The notes below the pieces were generated by a model. The model was not told the origin of the DNA. It ran no database searches and saw only the letters and a list, made by a program, of their open reading frames with translations. A stretch of DNA of 64,000 bases from Macrotis lagotis. Lineage: Eukaryota > Chordata > Mammalia > Peramelemorphia > Peramelidae. The DNA lies in NCBI RefSeq assembly GCF_037893015.1, contig NC_133666.1:568234528-568298527 (forward strand). Direction: 5' to 3'. Positions within the stretch are counted from its first letter, which is position 1. The number at the start of each line of letters is the position of its first letter. Of the stretch, positions 1 to 11,029 are shown one piece after another. The translations under genes and the position numbers were made by a program.

Positions 1-143
1 CTGCTTCTGACTTAAGGTTAATTTTTTTTAAGATTTTTAAGATTTTGGACTATTCTGAAAAGAAACTACCTTAATTCAAACGCTGACATTGGAAAAAATT
101 ATCTAAAATAATCCAACTATTTCTTCATCGCTTTTGTGATAAG

Positions 144-188
<45 letters not shown>
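144..188. repeat. (TG)n microsatellite
   Basis: This is an uninterrupted run of TG dinucleotides of about 22 units. It is a simple repeat with no sign of function. Confidence 0.95.
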
Positions 189-190
<2 letters not shown>

Positions 191-279
191 ATATGTACAA
201 TTTTTTGTGTCTGGTTATTACCATTCTTCAGGGTCTATCTTTTTCCATTTGTTCTTCAAAATATCCTGCTCCTTCAGAG

Positions 280-420
280 CATAATTTTAGAGTTGGAAGG
301 GACCTGAGAGATTAATTCAACCTTGTATATTTACATATAAGAAAAAAGATTCATTGGAGTTGTAACCTGCTCAACATCTCATAGGCATGAGTAGAAGATT
401 CATGATTTGGACCCAATCTC
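280..420 (-). repeat. Degraded MIR/THER-like SINE, antisense
   Basis: The motif GTTGGAAGGGACCTGAGAGA followed by a faint 'gaaaaaagattcattgg' block resembles the antisense layout of MIR-type SINEs, where a GGAAGGGACCT box precedes an ACAGATGAGGAAACTGAGG box. It is very diverged, so family and ends are approximate. Confidence 0.3.
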
Positions 421-847
421 TGATTCAGAATTCCTTGATGTTTCCTTTGAACAACAATACCATGCAGCCCTCTCTGTTCCCATGCTTTCATGCCATCCCT
501 TTCATTCCTGGGAGGCTTGCATTCCACTGAGGCTAATTACCAGAACTTATCTGTACTATTTTGTCCCTAGTTCTAAACCCAAGATAATATGTTCTTAATC
601 TTACATCTTCTTTATCTGAAATTCACCTATTCTGAAACTTATTCCAGGATCTCTGTATCTTCTGATATAAAAGTTGAATATTTCTATATTCTATTTAAAG
701 ACTATGAAATTTATTATTAAATTTTCACTCTATAATACTGTGAGGTAAGGGGAAGAAAGAATAGAAGGGACTAGACATTTATATAGTGCCTACTATGTTA
801 TTCACTCTATAAATATTTTTTTCATTTGAATAAGGATCATGAGATTA
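421..847. other. Stretch with no assignable feature
   Basis: This is AT-rich sequence. Short open frames exist but none resembles a known protein, and no repeat was recognised. Confidence 0.5.
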
Positions 848-960
848 TGGCTTTAAAGAAGAACAGGACCTTAGAGACCATTGAATCTAACTTGCACATT
901 TTACATTTGATGGCACAGAGGCCCAGTGAGTCTAAATGAAATTGCCAATCACAAAGATGA
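848..960 (-). repeat. MIR/THER-like SINE fragment, antisense
   Basis: 'AGGACCTTAGAGACCATTGA', then a 'cattttacatttgatggcacagaggccca' block, follows the antisense MIR/THER pattern in which a TTTTACAGATGAGGAAACTGAGGCCCA box sits downstream of the rGGACCTTAGAGG box. Its high divergence suggests an old copy. Confidence 0.4.
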
Positions 961-1493
961 CTCAATCTTTATTTCCTTGAAGACCAGCACCCTATTTACT
1001 ATAGCAAACTGTCTAAATAATAAAATATCAGCAATACTAAGAAACATTTACTAAGGACTATTTATTTAGAAATGGAAGGAAATTTGGGGGTCACATATTC
1101 CAACCTCTTAACTTTAGAACAAATAATTTAAACCACCAAGAAATCAAGTTGCTAGCCATCTTCTCATGTGCTGTCTCTTCTCAGGTCATCAACTTCATCT
1201 TTCCCACCAGAAAATTGTTTTGAATCTTGGGAACTCCTCAGGAACTGAAAGGTTCATAAGCTTTAGACTTAATTTGTCCAAGCCTTCAAAGCTATCTTGA
1301 TTATATCTTTTGCAGTTTTTCAGACAACTTTGTGTATTCTCTTTCTTCATTTCAATTTTAGTTCCTGAAAGGCAAGAATATCAAGGTCATCTGAAGCTCA
1401 ATCTTCAGTTTTCTTTGCAGTAGATGGCCTAGAGAAAATCGCCCCAAATCCACTCTTTCTTCTTTCTTTTTCTCTCTCTCCCCCATATCTCTC

Positions 1494-1496
<3 letters not shown>
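961..1496. other. Stretch with no assignable feature
   Basis: I see no gene, no recognisable repeat and no convincing long frame. The end is a pyrimidine-rich lead-in to the (TC)n run. Confidence 0.5.

Positions 1497-1562
<66 letters not shown>
1497..1562. repeat. (TC)n microsatellite
   Basis: This is a clean run of more than 30 TC units in a longer pyrimidine-rich tract that begins near 1455. It is followed by T-rich, TCTA-flavoured sequence up to about 1830. Confidence 0.95.
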
Positions 1563-1565
<3 letters not shown>

Positions 1566-1864
1566 TTTTCACTGACTATATTTATGTTATATTTTTATCT
1601 ACAACTTATTTTTCATATTGTATATGCTTATTTGTTTTTCTGTATGCCTATCTATTGCCTTTTTCTTACTGTCTATATTTCTAATTTTTATCATGTTTTT
1701 CTGAATAATATCATTTATTTATATTTCTATCTATATGGCAGTCTACAATTTGTTTTTCTATTCATCTGTAACTCTATTGTTTATCTGTAATTTTCCTTGT
1801 CTGCCAATCAATTATCTATCTATATCTATCATCCAAGGTCAATCATGAAAGTAGGAATCAGTGG

Positions 1865-1900
1865 TAGATAATATAAATATGCACTGAACTCATTCTAAGG
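1865..1900 (+). repeat. 36-bp direct repeat, copy 1
   Basis: These 36 bases (starting TAGATAATATAAATATGCAC, ending CATTCTAAGG) recur without a mismatch at 3716-3751 in the same orientation. The sequence differs immediately outside both copies. The match is too long and too perfect for chance. Confidence 0.9.
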
Positions 1901-2184
1901 GATCCTCTACCTCTGGAGCTCTTTTCATGTCATCACACTACCTTAGATCATTCTATATTGTTCAAATAGTTTTCTTCACTACCCTTTGGAGAAGTTGACG
2001 GAATCCTCATTTTACAGATGAGGAAACTAAGGAGTAGATTAAATTTTTTGGTATAATAACCAAGTTTATCTAATATCAATTCTGTGCTCTTGATGTGAGA
2101 ACACAGAGCATCTTATTTATGTTAATAGAAGTTTAGGGGGGAAAAACTCTCTGGTTACTTGTCTTCCATGAAGTACTTGTGTCT
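1901..2184. other. Stretch with a faint MIR-like box
   Basis: 'TTTTACAGATGAGGAAACTA' at about 2012-2031 matches the most conserved antisense MIR box, so a MIR fragment is likely at about 1960-2050. Nothing else is assignable. Confidence 0.4.
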
Positions 2185-2350
2185 TTTTTACCTTTAAAAT
2201 GTATTTATTTATTTATTTTCATCCATTGTACATGCATATTTCCAAGTTACAAAATATCTCTTGACTTTCCCTTCCCACTCCCATCCCCTGAGGAGGGAAC
2301 AGTCAAGTTAGCATTTAACATACATGTTTTTAAACATATTTACAAATTAG
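2185..2350 (-). mobile_element. L1 3'-UTR fragment, antisense
   Basis: The order 'TTTTCATCCATTG', 'TACATGCATATTTCCAAGTTAC', a C-rich block, 'GGGAACAGTCAAGTTAGCAT' and 'AACATATTTACAAATTAGT' is the antisense 3' end of one L1 subfamily. The same order recurs at 23865 and 41590. Confidence 0.75.
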
Positions 2351-2361
2351 TGATTTTTGGC

Positions 2362-2680
2362 ACAGGAGAGGCACAAGTCTTCAATAGTGGCCATTGCTGT
2401 TGTTCTTTCCAACTCCATTACTCCCAAGGACTCCCTAGCATTAATGTCACCCAGAATTATAAGCTTGTCCTCTTTAGGCAAATTGTTGATAAGGGTATGT
2501 ATGTTTTCATAAAATTGTTCTTTGACGTCACCAGGGTTCATTATGATGGGAACATAAGCAATGATAATGGTAGCATGTCATTTTCTTTATGCAGCAACCA
2601 CATTATCATGAGTCTGTTGTTTACTCCCTTTGCTGAGTATTCAATCTTGTTGACCAGCTTTGTGAAATGGAAGAACTAAA
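2362..2680 (-). mobile_element. RTE (Bov-B-like) LINE fragment, antisense, endonuclease region
   Basis: Read on the minus strand, 2541-2347 gives NPGDVKEQFYENIHTLIN and then EDKLIILGDINARES, the apurinic-type endonuclease of RTE LINEs around the catalytic GDxNAR motif. The codons keep sense over about 60 residues. The copy joins an L1 3' end on its left and fades after about 2680. RTE family from protein recall; subfamily unknown. Confidence 0.8.
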
Positions 2681-2689
2681 ATGACATAA

Positions 2690-2975
2690 TAAGGTTGGAA
2701 CCTCCTGAACACTTCCAAATTCCCCTCTATATAATGTTAAAATGAAAATTCTGCTCATAGTAGTTACAAGGACATATCACTGAAAAATCTTCCTTGCTCT
2801 GAAGACCTCTTAGGATTGTACCTCTTTCACTGATGAGAAACACCCAATTGGGGAGATGCCTGCCCAACTATTAGATATCAGGAGAGAAGACTAGACCACT
2901 CCATATTAATACTATAAATGTTTAAGGAAAATACAATTCTTTATCTTGAAAATAGGACATAAAGTAGTTTGACTC
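2690..2975. other. Stretch with no assignable feature
   Basis: No frame or repeat family was recognised. Confidence 0.4.
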
Positions 2976-2979
2976 ATAG

Positions 2980-3480
2980 AATCAGAAAATCTCTGAGCTG
3001 AAATAGGGCTTCAAAGTCATATGATCCAATCTATAACTGAACATGAATCCCCTGCACAGCATACCCACCAATGGTCATATAAATTTCACTTGGAGAATTC
3101 CAAGGAGAGAGATTTAGCCAGCTTCTGAGGCAGTCCATTATTTGTTCAGAATCAATCCTCAGGCTGTCTTCCTTCACTTGGTCAAGTCCTGTCCTGTGGA
3201 CTCAAGTAGCAGATCTTTATCATTCGGGGAGGAGCAGCTTTTGTGTACCCATTAGGTCTTCTCTTGTCCAGATGAAATATCTCAACTTCCTATCATATAT
3301 CACCATATTATATAGTGTTCATTGACCTTTCCTTCTTGGACACTCAACTCAAGAAGCTCTCCAGGTCGTCAATATTCTCAAATTGCAGTGGCCAGAACAG
3401 AATATATCTTTCTAGAGATAGTATGATGAAAGAAGAAGTCATTGGAATTATTCCCTTCCATATTCTGGTATTATATCTAT
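2980..3480 (-). mobile_element. CR1/L3-type LINE 3' end, antisense
   Basis: The block order matches the antisense 3' end of amniote CR1/L3 elements: a 'gagctgaaatagggcttcaaagtcat' opening, 'GCAGTCCATTATTTGTTCAG', then 'GTCTTCTCTTGTCCAGATG', 'CTCCAGGTCGTCAATATTCT' and 'GTGGCCAGAACAGAATATAT'. It is heavily diverged and therefore old. Compare 44130-44580. Confidence 0.6.
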
Positions 3481-4212
3481 CATGATGCATGCAGCTAAAG
3501 CAATAGAGTTCTTGGCTACCTTTAGAAATCAGGAAATAGGCCAGTTAAAAAAAACAGTCTATCAACTAAAATAAATGTAAACTTGTGCTAACTAAACCTA
3601 GGGATGCAGAGAAAAAATGAGAAATTGTCTTTGCCTTCAGAAAGCTTTCATTCTGATGGCAACATATAGCTATAAACTTCTAACTTGATACATACAGTGA
3701 GTGTCCAGGTAAGGTTAGATAATATAAATATGCACTGAACTCATTCTAAGGAATTTTGTGATGTACCATACATCCATTCACAGCAAGAATAAGAGTGAGG
3801 AAGGAAGATGGTAGGTGCAATTCAGGGTTCATGATTGAAAAAGTGTGATGTGATAAGCCAAGGCGGCAAAGAAAGCAAAAATAAAGAATAATGTAAGGTT
3901 CTTAAGTAGATCATGTGGAAAAACAAGGAGACTATAAAACAAGGAGTAGTGATAGCTTGACAAAGTCCTGAGAACTGAAAGAACATCTGGAAGACATTAT
4001 TAAAATGAAGTCATAAGGCATTGGGAGATATGGAATTATAGACATCATTAATGCATAGAGGAATTTGCAAATCCATGGAGATAGAAATGGAACACTTGTG
4101 GGTTAAGGAAAGATCAACGTTATGACCTCACTTGTGTATCACCTGGAAGGAGGACATGGGGGATGATGATGTTGGCAATCTGGAAAATCAGAGTATTTGA
4201 GGTCCCATCGAT
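3481..4212. other. Mostly unassigned; possible old LINE remnant
   Basis: At 3600-3700, wording such as 'ttgtctttgccttcagaaagctttcattctgatgg' echoes L2/CR1-type antisense tails ('ccctgccctcaaggagctcacagtctaatgg'). The rest up to 4212 is G/A-rich with no frame I can identify. Confidence 0.35.
3716..3751 (+). repeat. 36-bp direct repeat, copy 2
   Basis: This is an exact copy of 1865-1900, lying 1,851 bp downstream in the same orientation. Confidence 0.9.
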
Positions 4213-4278
4213 AAATATATACATATATGCATATATACATATATACATATATACATATACACATATATACATATATAC

Positions 4279-4313
<35 letters not shown>
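4213..4313. repeat. (ATAC/ATAT)n and (GATA)n compound microsatellite
   Basis: Tandem ATATACAT-type units to about 4278 are followed by a clean (GATA)n run. Confidence 0.9.
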
Positions 4314-4315
<2 letters not shown>

Positions 4316-5145
4316 TGTATAAATATCTTTAAGAATGATTAGATTCTGAGTCAGACACTGACCTCAGGTGACAAGAAGGACATTATCCTGGGGGTCTGGA
4401 AATAATGACCCCATCAGGTTTCATAATGGATTAGAAAAAAAGAGCCATGTTAAAGGAGAAAGTATTCCTATGGTTATATAACTTAACTTCTGTGTTTCTT
4501 TAAATACACATTTGTTTGGCTTGTGACTTGATTCATATGCACCTAAGTATTTAAAAGACACATTTTAGTTTATTCTCTGATAATATAATCTTTGTTATTC
4601 ACTGAATCCTAACTACATAAATCATTTTTTCAAATAAAAAAATACACATCCAAATGAACTCTGGATCAACAAAACCAAAACTGTATGGAAAAATTTCTCA
4701 GCCTAAAATAACTTAGAAGGTAAGTAGAAAAGATATGGCTTGCCAAGGTGAGGGTGACATGCAGGCATGCCAGGAATAGACCCTATACCAAAATGCCAAT
4801 AAGGGCCTTAGGGGTAAATGAATCAGCAGTAATGGTACCTGGAGCTTTCAGCTTGGTCTGTCTTTTCTTTCATACAATTAACTGACATGGAAATATGTTT
4901 TGCATTATATAACTTATATAACATATCAAATTACTTTCATTCTCAGGGAGTGAGGGAAAGATTAGAGGGACAAAATTTAGAACTAAAAATTTAAAACATA
5001 ACCATTAAAATAGTTTTTACATGAAAATTGATAAAAATAAAGTATTCTTTAAAATTAAACTACTTCTAATCTCATAAATTTCAGAAATTAACTTCTCTCT
5101 TTTCTAATTGATATTGTATTTTTACTATTACATGTTACAAAAGTT
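4314..5145. other. Stretch with no assignable feature
   Basis: This is AT-rich sequence with no long frame and no repeat that I recognise. Confidence 0.45.
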
Positions 5146-5149
5146 TTTT

Positions 5150-6125
5150 TAATATTTATCCATATGCATATTTATGTTACCCAATTTCCTTCAACTCAAC
5201 CTTCCCACTCCTCTCCCCTCTGTGTCAAATAATCTAGTGAATTTTGTACATTTGTATACATATTTGTGTTCAGCCTGTTTGCATGTTAGAAGAATTAGGC
5301 CTCAGGGAAAAGAAAGAAAACCATGGGATGGGAAGGAAAAAAATATGAGAGAAATTTTTAAAAAGTGAACATAGTGTTCATTTAGATTCTAAAGGTTGTT
5401 TTAAAATTTTATTTATTTAAAGGAAGGGGGTTAAGTGACTTGCCCAAGGTCACACAGTTAGGCAAATATTAAGTGACTGAGGCCAGGTTTGAACTCAGTT
5501 CCTTCTGACTCTAGGGCTAGTGTTTTCTCCACTGCACTACCTAGCGGCCCCCTATAGTTTTTATTGTTTGTTTGATTTGTTTTCTTTTTCTTCTTCTGGA
5601 TGTGGATAGCACTGCCCATAACAGGTCTCCCAGGATTGTCCTCAGTCTCTGAACTGCTGAGAGTAGCTGTATCCATCAAAGTCTTTAAAACTCACAAAAT
5701 TATTGTTAATGTGGGCAATGTTCCCTTACTTCTGCTCCTTTTGCTCAGTATCAGTTCCTGTAATTCTTTCGATGCTTCCATAGAGGCCAACAATTCATGG
5801 TTTCTTTTAGAACAATGTTAATCCATATCATTCATTTACCTTAACTTGTTCAGGCATTCCCAAGTTGATGGGTATCTCTTCAATATCCAATACTTTGCTA
5901 CTAAAAAAAAGAGCTACTATGAATATTTTGGAACATGTGGGACTTTTCCCCATTTTTTTATGAGTTTTTCAGGTTATAGACCTAGTTTTGGTATTACTGG
6001 GGAAAAGGGTATGATCAGTTTTACTGCTCTTTGCACATAGTTCCTTATTGCTCTCCAGAAGGTTTGGATCAGTGTACAACTCAACCAACCATGAATTGAT
6101 GCTCTAATATTCCCACAATCTCTCC
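5150..6125 (-). mobile_element. L1 3' end (ORF2 C-terminus plus 3' UTR), antisense, split by a SINE
   Basis: On the left is the L1 3' UTR with the marker 'AGAATTAGGCCTCAGGGAAAAG'. After a SINE (5410-5553) the element resumes with 'GGATGTGGATAGCACTGCCC', 'TTTTGCTCAGTATCAGTTCC', 'CCTTAACTTGTTCAGGCATTC' and the antisense of the ORF2 C-terminal region up to 6125. Frames are broken throughout. It is 5'-truncated or interrupted at the junction with the sense copy at 6126. Confidence 0.8.
5410..5553 (-). mobile_element. tRNA-derived marsupial SINE, antisense
   Basis: The antisense order is 'GTTAAGTGACTTGCCCAAGG', 'TCACACAGTTAGGCAAATAT', 'TTTGAACTCAGTTCCTTCTG' and 'GCACTACCTAGCGGCCCC'. This is the SINE whose sense head reads GGCAGCTAGGTGGCACAGTG. 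It interrupts the flanking L1 3' UTR and is therefore younger than it. Confidence 0.9.
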
Positions 6126-6575
6126 AAATTGATCATGAACTGATGCTGAGTGAGATGAGCAGAACCAGAGAAACACTGTACACCCTAACAGCAACATGAG
6201 AGTGATGTTCAACCTTGAAGGACTCGCTCATTCCATCAGTGCAACAATCGGGAACAATTTGGGGCTGTCTGCAAAGGAGAGTGCCATCTGTATCCAGATA
6301 AGGAGTTGTGTTGTTTGAATAAAGTTCAAGGACTATTCCCTTTAATTTAGATAAAAATACAGATATCTTATTGTCTGATCTTGTTACCTCTTAGACTTCT
6401 CTTCTCCTCTTTAAGGATATGATTTCTCTCTCATCACACCCAATTTGGATCAAGGTACAACATGGAAACAAATTAAAGACTGAAAGAGTGCTATCTGTGG
6501 GGTGGCGGTGGGGGAGGGAAGCAAGATTGGGGGAAAATTGTAAAACTCAAATAATATCTTTAATAAATATAATGC
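6126..6575 (+). mobile_element. L1 3' end, younger subfamily, sense, 5'-truncated
   Basis: 'TGAACTGATGCTGAGTGAGA', 'GACTCGCTCATTCCATCAGT', 'TTTGGGGCTGTCTGCAAAGG' and 'TCAAGGTACAACATGGAAAC' are the reverse complement of the 3' end of the full-length L1 at 15757-16250. The copy is about 450 bp and ends in 'TTTAATAAATAT'. No clean target-site duplication was found. Confidence 0.85.
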
Positions 6576-6579
6576 ATTA

Positions 6580-6985
6580 TGGATGAAAAAGAAGTCTATC
6601 ATATCTATGCTTTCTAAAATTTTTATCACCTTCTTGTTTACTTTGTGGTTGGATTTGTCTTGTTCTGAAAAAGAGAGTTTGAGGTCTCCCATTATTATGG
6701 TTTTGCTATGTTTCTTTGTAATTGGTTCAGATTCTACTCTAAGAATTTGAACATTAAACTACTAGATACATATGTATTTAATAATGATATAACTTTTCTC
6801 AGTGTTCAAATACTCCTTTCTTTCCCGCTACTATGATAGCAATTTGTGCCTCTTCACCTGGTGTTATTTACCTATTAATGTCTAGCTTTAGCGATTTTAT
6901 TATTTTGGATATGTCTTGTATTTACAATTACCTTGTCAAAATATATTCCTTCTATATGTCCTGATAGACGTACTATTTTCAAACT
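6580..6985 (-). mobile_element. L1 ORF2 fragment, antisense
   Basis: 'GAGGTCTCCCATTATTATGG' followed by 'TTTGTAATTGGTTCAGATTC' parallels the antisense ORF2 linker between endonuclease and RT in L1 (compare 'GAGGTCTCCCACTAGCAGAG' at 20741). The copy is old and diverged, and its boundaries are approximate. Confidence 0.6.
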
Positions 6986-7299
6986 CTGATTGACTGATTT
7001 TTTGATTGATTGACAAACAGCATTGTCTCATAGTCACTAAGTGCCCTCCCCTCTTCTGTCTCAAAAACTCTTCTCAAGGGTCATGAATCACTTTATATCT
7101 TGTCCCTTTTTCAGTACCATACATGGATACACAATGCTTATGAACCAAAGTATCATTTTATGGATAATTTATATCACCCCAAACATACTTCCTCCAATTG
7201 TAGCCAAATCATCAAGAAAAAAAAATCTATTCCTAATTTTTTTTCATTGTCAATATTTCTAGGTATAATCTTTCCCTTGGTTTCTTTAATACTCTAAGC
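6986..7299. other. Stretch with no assignable feature
   Basis: This T-rich sequence holds two overlapping short frames that resemble nothing I know. Confidence 0.4.
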
Positions 7300-9170
7300 A
7301 TGGGGTGAAGTGTATGTTAAGAGGAGACTAGTACCTCTGGTGTGAGGGCTGCACAGCACTTTTTAGGGCTGCCTTTCACCTTTGATGTCCATCTGAGCCA
7401 CTTAACTCTCACCTGTGGCTTCAACCTGTAGCATGCAGAGCAATCACACTCTGTTAAACCATTTTTTGCAGATGGGATAAACCAGGCTGAGGATAATTGA
7501 GGGAGTCTCAAGGTCATCATTGAGTTGTAGGAAGTGTCTACCCCAAGCATACAAAGTTTTCCTCTGGTAGAATGGGCAGAAGAAAGCTCACCACTCCAAT
7601 GACCATGAAAGCAGCTGAAGCAGATGCTGTGGAGTACTTACATCCTGGTTAGAAATCAAAGATGTCAAGGTCATCCACTGCATCTAGAGGGAGCACCAGA
7701 CAGAGTTCTGTCACTGGATGATGATGATGACCTTGGCAGAGAGAGTGAGGTCAATGAATTGTACAGCTCTAACTCACACTTAAATCCTATATGTGCATGC
7801 ATAGAAAACATCCCATACCACCTTACCATTCCTCAAAGTACTATGGTGATAGCTAAATGACAAAGTAGCAAGTGCAGATTCACTGGGAGCTGTAGTCATA
7901 ACCATATACATAGGAGGTGCAGGGCATTGGGTCATTTACCCACTGATAGCAACAGTTGAATTCAGCAGCCCCCTGGTTAATGAACATCCATTTCAAAGAT
8001 TTTGCTGTTCACCTCCTGATGTGAGTAGGGGACTTGAAAATGTGCCCTAGAAATTGTCTGCCTACTCATCCCAGACCTCATCATTGCAGCAGGCAGGGAT
8101 CCCACAGTGTGGTTGAGACTCAAAAAAATCTATTAAAACTTCTTCAAAGAAGATGCCACTCACCAGCAGAGCATGGAATTCTGCTCATCTTAAACACAAG
8201 ATCCAATAGATCTGACAGAGAATACCTCTGGTTGCTAGAGAACTTAGCAGGTATCATATCCAAACAGCAGCCCTGAGTGAAACAAGGCTGACAAATAAAG
8301 GCAAGTTTACTGAAGTCAGAGCTGAATAAGCATTTTTCCTGAGTGACTGCAATGAAGGGGAGCACTGAAAGATCAGCAGGTTTTGCAATAAAATGTAATA
8401 TAATCTAAAAACTTGAATACCTGCTAGGAGAAGTGAATGACAGTTTCATTCCAATGAGATTGCCACTTCCAGGAAAATGCCATGCCACTGTCATCAATAT
8501 CTATACTCCCACCATAACAAACCCTGATGAAGTCAAAAAGTAATTTTATGCAGACTTGAAGACCCTTATCATCAATGTACAAAAAGAGGATAAGCATATA
8601 ATTCTGGGAGACTAATGCCAGAGTAGACTTAGATTACCAGACAGCAGGGAGTCCGTGTAAGAAATGGAGTTGGAAAGAGCAACAGCAATGGTCACCTACA
8701 ACTGAAGATTTGTGCATCTCACGACCTTCTCATCACAACACTGTCTTCCATTTACTTAAATGCGATAAAACTTCCTTGATGCATACTTGCAGAAAACATT
8801 AGCATCCAATAGATTATGTGATTGTAAGGGAAAGAGTCAGATAAGATGTGAGAGAAGGCAATGTGTGGAGCAGAGTGCTGGACTGATCACAGAGTCATCC
8901 TCTTCAAACTAAATATTCACATTCAACTAAATGAACAGGACTACCAGAAGAATTAATGTGAAAAGAATATAATATCTCTCTGAGTGACAACAGTTTATTG
9001 TTAACTTGGAGGGAAAGCTAGTCAAAGCAAAGTTGGTAACAGTGGAGCAGAAAAAGAGTGGAAAGTTTTCAATTATTTGGTGTACAGAACTGTGTTTCCT
9101 CATCTGAGTAAGAATACTCACAAACATCAAGACCGGTTTGATTAAAATCATGAGGAAATACAGAATAGAA
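7300..9170 (+). mobile_element. RTE (Bov-B-like) LINE, sense, 5' UTR plus endonuclease region
   Basis: This is a long sense copy. The first ~850 bp is probable 5' UTR, including a segment at 7660-7830 that resembles RTE-linked SINE tails. Coding similarity begins near 8190 with NTRSNRSDRE, matching the N-terminal endonuclease motif NTRSNRPDRR. It continues with LVARELSRY-like and AALSETRL-like residues. Near 8500, IYTPTITNPDEVKK and then EDKHIILGD cover the catalytic region, followed near 8810 by HPIDYVIVRERV and near 9060 by EEWKVFNYLVYRT. The frame changes several times, so this is a dead copy. RT is missing because the copy stops where an antisense repeat tail joins it at about 9170. Confidence 0.8.
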
Positions 9171-9245
9171 TGTTTCTCCTTCATTCTCAAAGAAGATCAT
9201 GACATCAGGGAGGTAATACCATGACAAGCACATGACTTGTAATTG
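9170..9245 (-). mobile_element. RTE-type SINE/LINE tail, antisense
   Basis: 'CATTCTCAAAGAAGATCATGA' then 'CATCAGGGAGGTAATACCATGA' and 'CAAGCACATGACTTGTAATTGA' is the reverse complement of the RTE-type tail (CACGTGCTTGTCATGG ... TCATGGTCTTCTTTGAGAATG). It abuts the sense RTE on its left. Confidence 0.7.
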
Positions 9246-9259
9246 AGTGGGGATGCTGT

Positions 9260-9665
9260 ATACATTATACATACAATATTGTATACATTGACAACAACAT
9301 TGTGAGATGATCAACCTTAATGGAAATAGCTCCTCTCAGCAGACAAGAGAGCTAGGATATCTATCAAATTGGCTATAGACAATGTTATCCCCATCAAGAG
9401 GAAGAAAAACAAAACAAAAGAAAACAAAAACTAACCCTTCAGAATCTGATGAACACTTTATAAAAATTATCTCTTATGTATCTCTTTCCCTTAATCCCAA
9501 TTCCTCATACTGAAAATTACTAATATGTATACATCTTTATCCAAAATATGTATGTACAATGCTACCCTGACTTAGCTGTGAATGGAGTGAGGTTGGGAAG
9601 ATAGAGTGGAGGGAAATTTTGTAACTTAAAAATACACATGTGCACATGGATGAAAACAAATAAAT
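9260..9665 (+). mobile_element. L1 3' end, sense, 5'-truncated
   Basis: 'ACAACATTGTGAGATGATCAACC', 'GAATCTGATGAACACTTTAT', 'AAAATTATCTCTTATGTATC' and 'GGATGAAAACAAATAAATT' are the sense 3' UTR of the old L1 subfamily. Copies recur at 10308-10715 and 55640-56075. Confidence 0.85.
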
Positions 9666-9689
9666 TAAAAAAGAAGAGTTTAACCCATT

Positions 9690-10294
9690 AAGTAAAACAA
9701 CTAAAGAAAATGAATATTAAATGACTTAAGGAAGGACTCAGCATCTAACTGAGAATCAGGATTCAAAACTGGGTTTTATACTTTCAAGCTCAGCTGGTTA
9801 TATTCCATTATCATATATTATCATTATAATTATTTGTGTGTACATGTACAAACATGACTTTAATCTCTTATGATCAGAGAAGCATGCATTGCTCAAGATA
9901 GTTTGTTGGAAAGTAACATTAAAGAGTAAAGTATTATCTTACTCATTAGACCGTTTGTTAATACTTTTTTGAGATATTAGGAGACAAAGATTAAGTCACA
10001 AATGTATAATTTATATATTTTACTGATGTCCATTTACCTATATATGTTGTTTTTAATTTTATGTAATGTGAGATACCTTGAGGAAAGGGTTAAAGCCTAA
10101 ATGACAAGGATTGTACCCCCAATACAGAATGGGATATAGATGTTTAACATAAAGGGAGTCAGAGAAGACATCTCCATTTTATTTTCTGATGACTATTTCT
10201 CATTATTGGAGGAGAGAATCATTCCAAGCTCTATGTGCAAGATTTGACTCTTACAACATACATAGTGAATTGCAAAAGAAATATTTTTATTTAA
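9690..10294. other. Stretch with no assignable feature
   Basis: Apart from a weak MIR-like patch at about 9710-9790 ('ttaaatgacttaaggaaggactcagcatctaactgagaatcaggattcaaaactgg'), I see nothing here. Confidence 0.4.
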
Positions 10295-10307
10295 ATCAGT
10301 AGCAAAA

Positions 10308-10715
10308 ACAAAGAGAACAATGTACACATCAACAATCTCATGAGATGAATGACCATGATGGAAGCAGCTTCTCTATACAGTCCAAAGAGCTAGGACATCT
10401 GTATTTGAATGCTTATGGACTATATTATGCCCAAACAGAGGAAGAAAAACAAAACAAAACACACAGAAAAAAACCCTTCTGAATCTGATGAACACTTTAT
10501 AAAAATTATCTCTTATATATCACTTTCCCTCAATCTTCATTTCTCATGCCAAAAATTACCAGTTTTTAAATGTGTTTAACAAAATATGGATGTAAAATGC
10601 TAACTGTACTGTTCCTTGCTGAAGGGAGGGGGATGAGAAGGGAAAATGGAGGGAAATTTTATAACTTGGAAATATGTTTGTACTAAATAAATAAATAAAA
10701 TTTAAAATAAAAAAT
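10308..10715 (+). mobile_element. L1 3' end, sense, with intact target-site duplication
   Basis: This 5'-truncated L1 is about 408 bp. It runs from 'CAAAGAGAACAATGTACACA' through 'GAATCTGATGAACACTTTAT' to an A-rich tail. A perfect 13-bp duplication, ATCAGTAGCAAAA, flanks it at 10295-10307 and 10716-10728. Confidence 0.92.
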
Positions 10716-10939
10716 ATCAGTAGCAAAACTGAAATCAGAAAAGGTATACAAAGATGAAGGCAACTTGGAAAATTGAAAGGGAAGGAGCTCTCCATTTGGA
10801 AATAAGAAAATTTATTTCAACCAAGAGAAGGATCTAAATCTCCATAGAGAGGAAGTTTCTCAAAATCTCTAGTGTAGCCAGTTAAGGATAGGGCCATGAT
10901 AGTCTTTGAGCTCTTCTCACACCTTCCCAAAGTATTTTT

Positions 10940-11020
10940 TTTCAGGTTCCAGATTTGAACTCAGGTCCTTCTGACTCCAGGGCTGGTTCTCTATTCACTG
11001 TGCCACCTAGCTGCTCCTAT
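10940..11020 (-). mobile_element. tRNA-derived marsupial SINE fragment, antisense
   Basis: 'GATTTGAACTCAGGTCCTTC', 'TGACTCCAGGGCTGGTTCTC' and 'GTGCCACCTAGCTGCTCC' are the antisense 5' half of the common tRNA SINE. The 3' half is missing. Confidence 0.85.
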
Positions 11021-11029
11021 TTCTTTCTC

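Noticed and set aside
2179-2679. 166-codon plus-strand frame
   Set aside because: It is a chance frame across an antisense L1 tail and antisense RTE endonuclease; the coding sense is on the other strand.
6126-6575. Twin-priming inversion of a single L1 with 5150-6125
   Set aside because: The two sides belong to different L1 3' UTR subfamilies, so two separate events are more likely.
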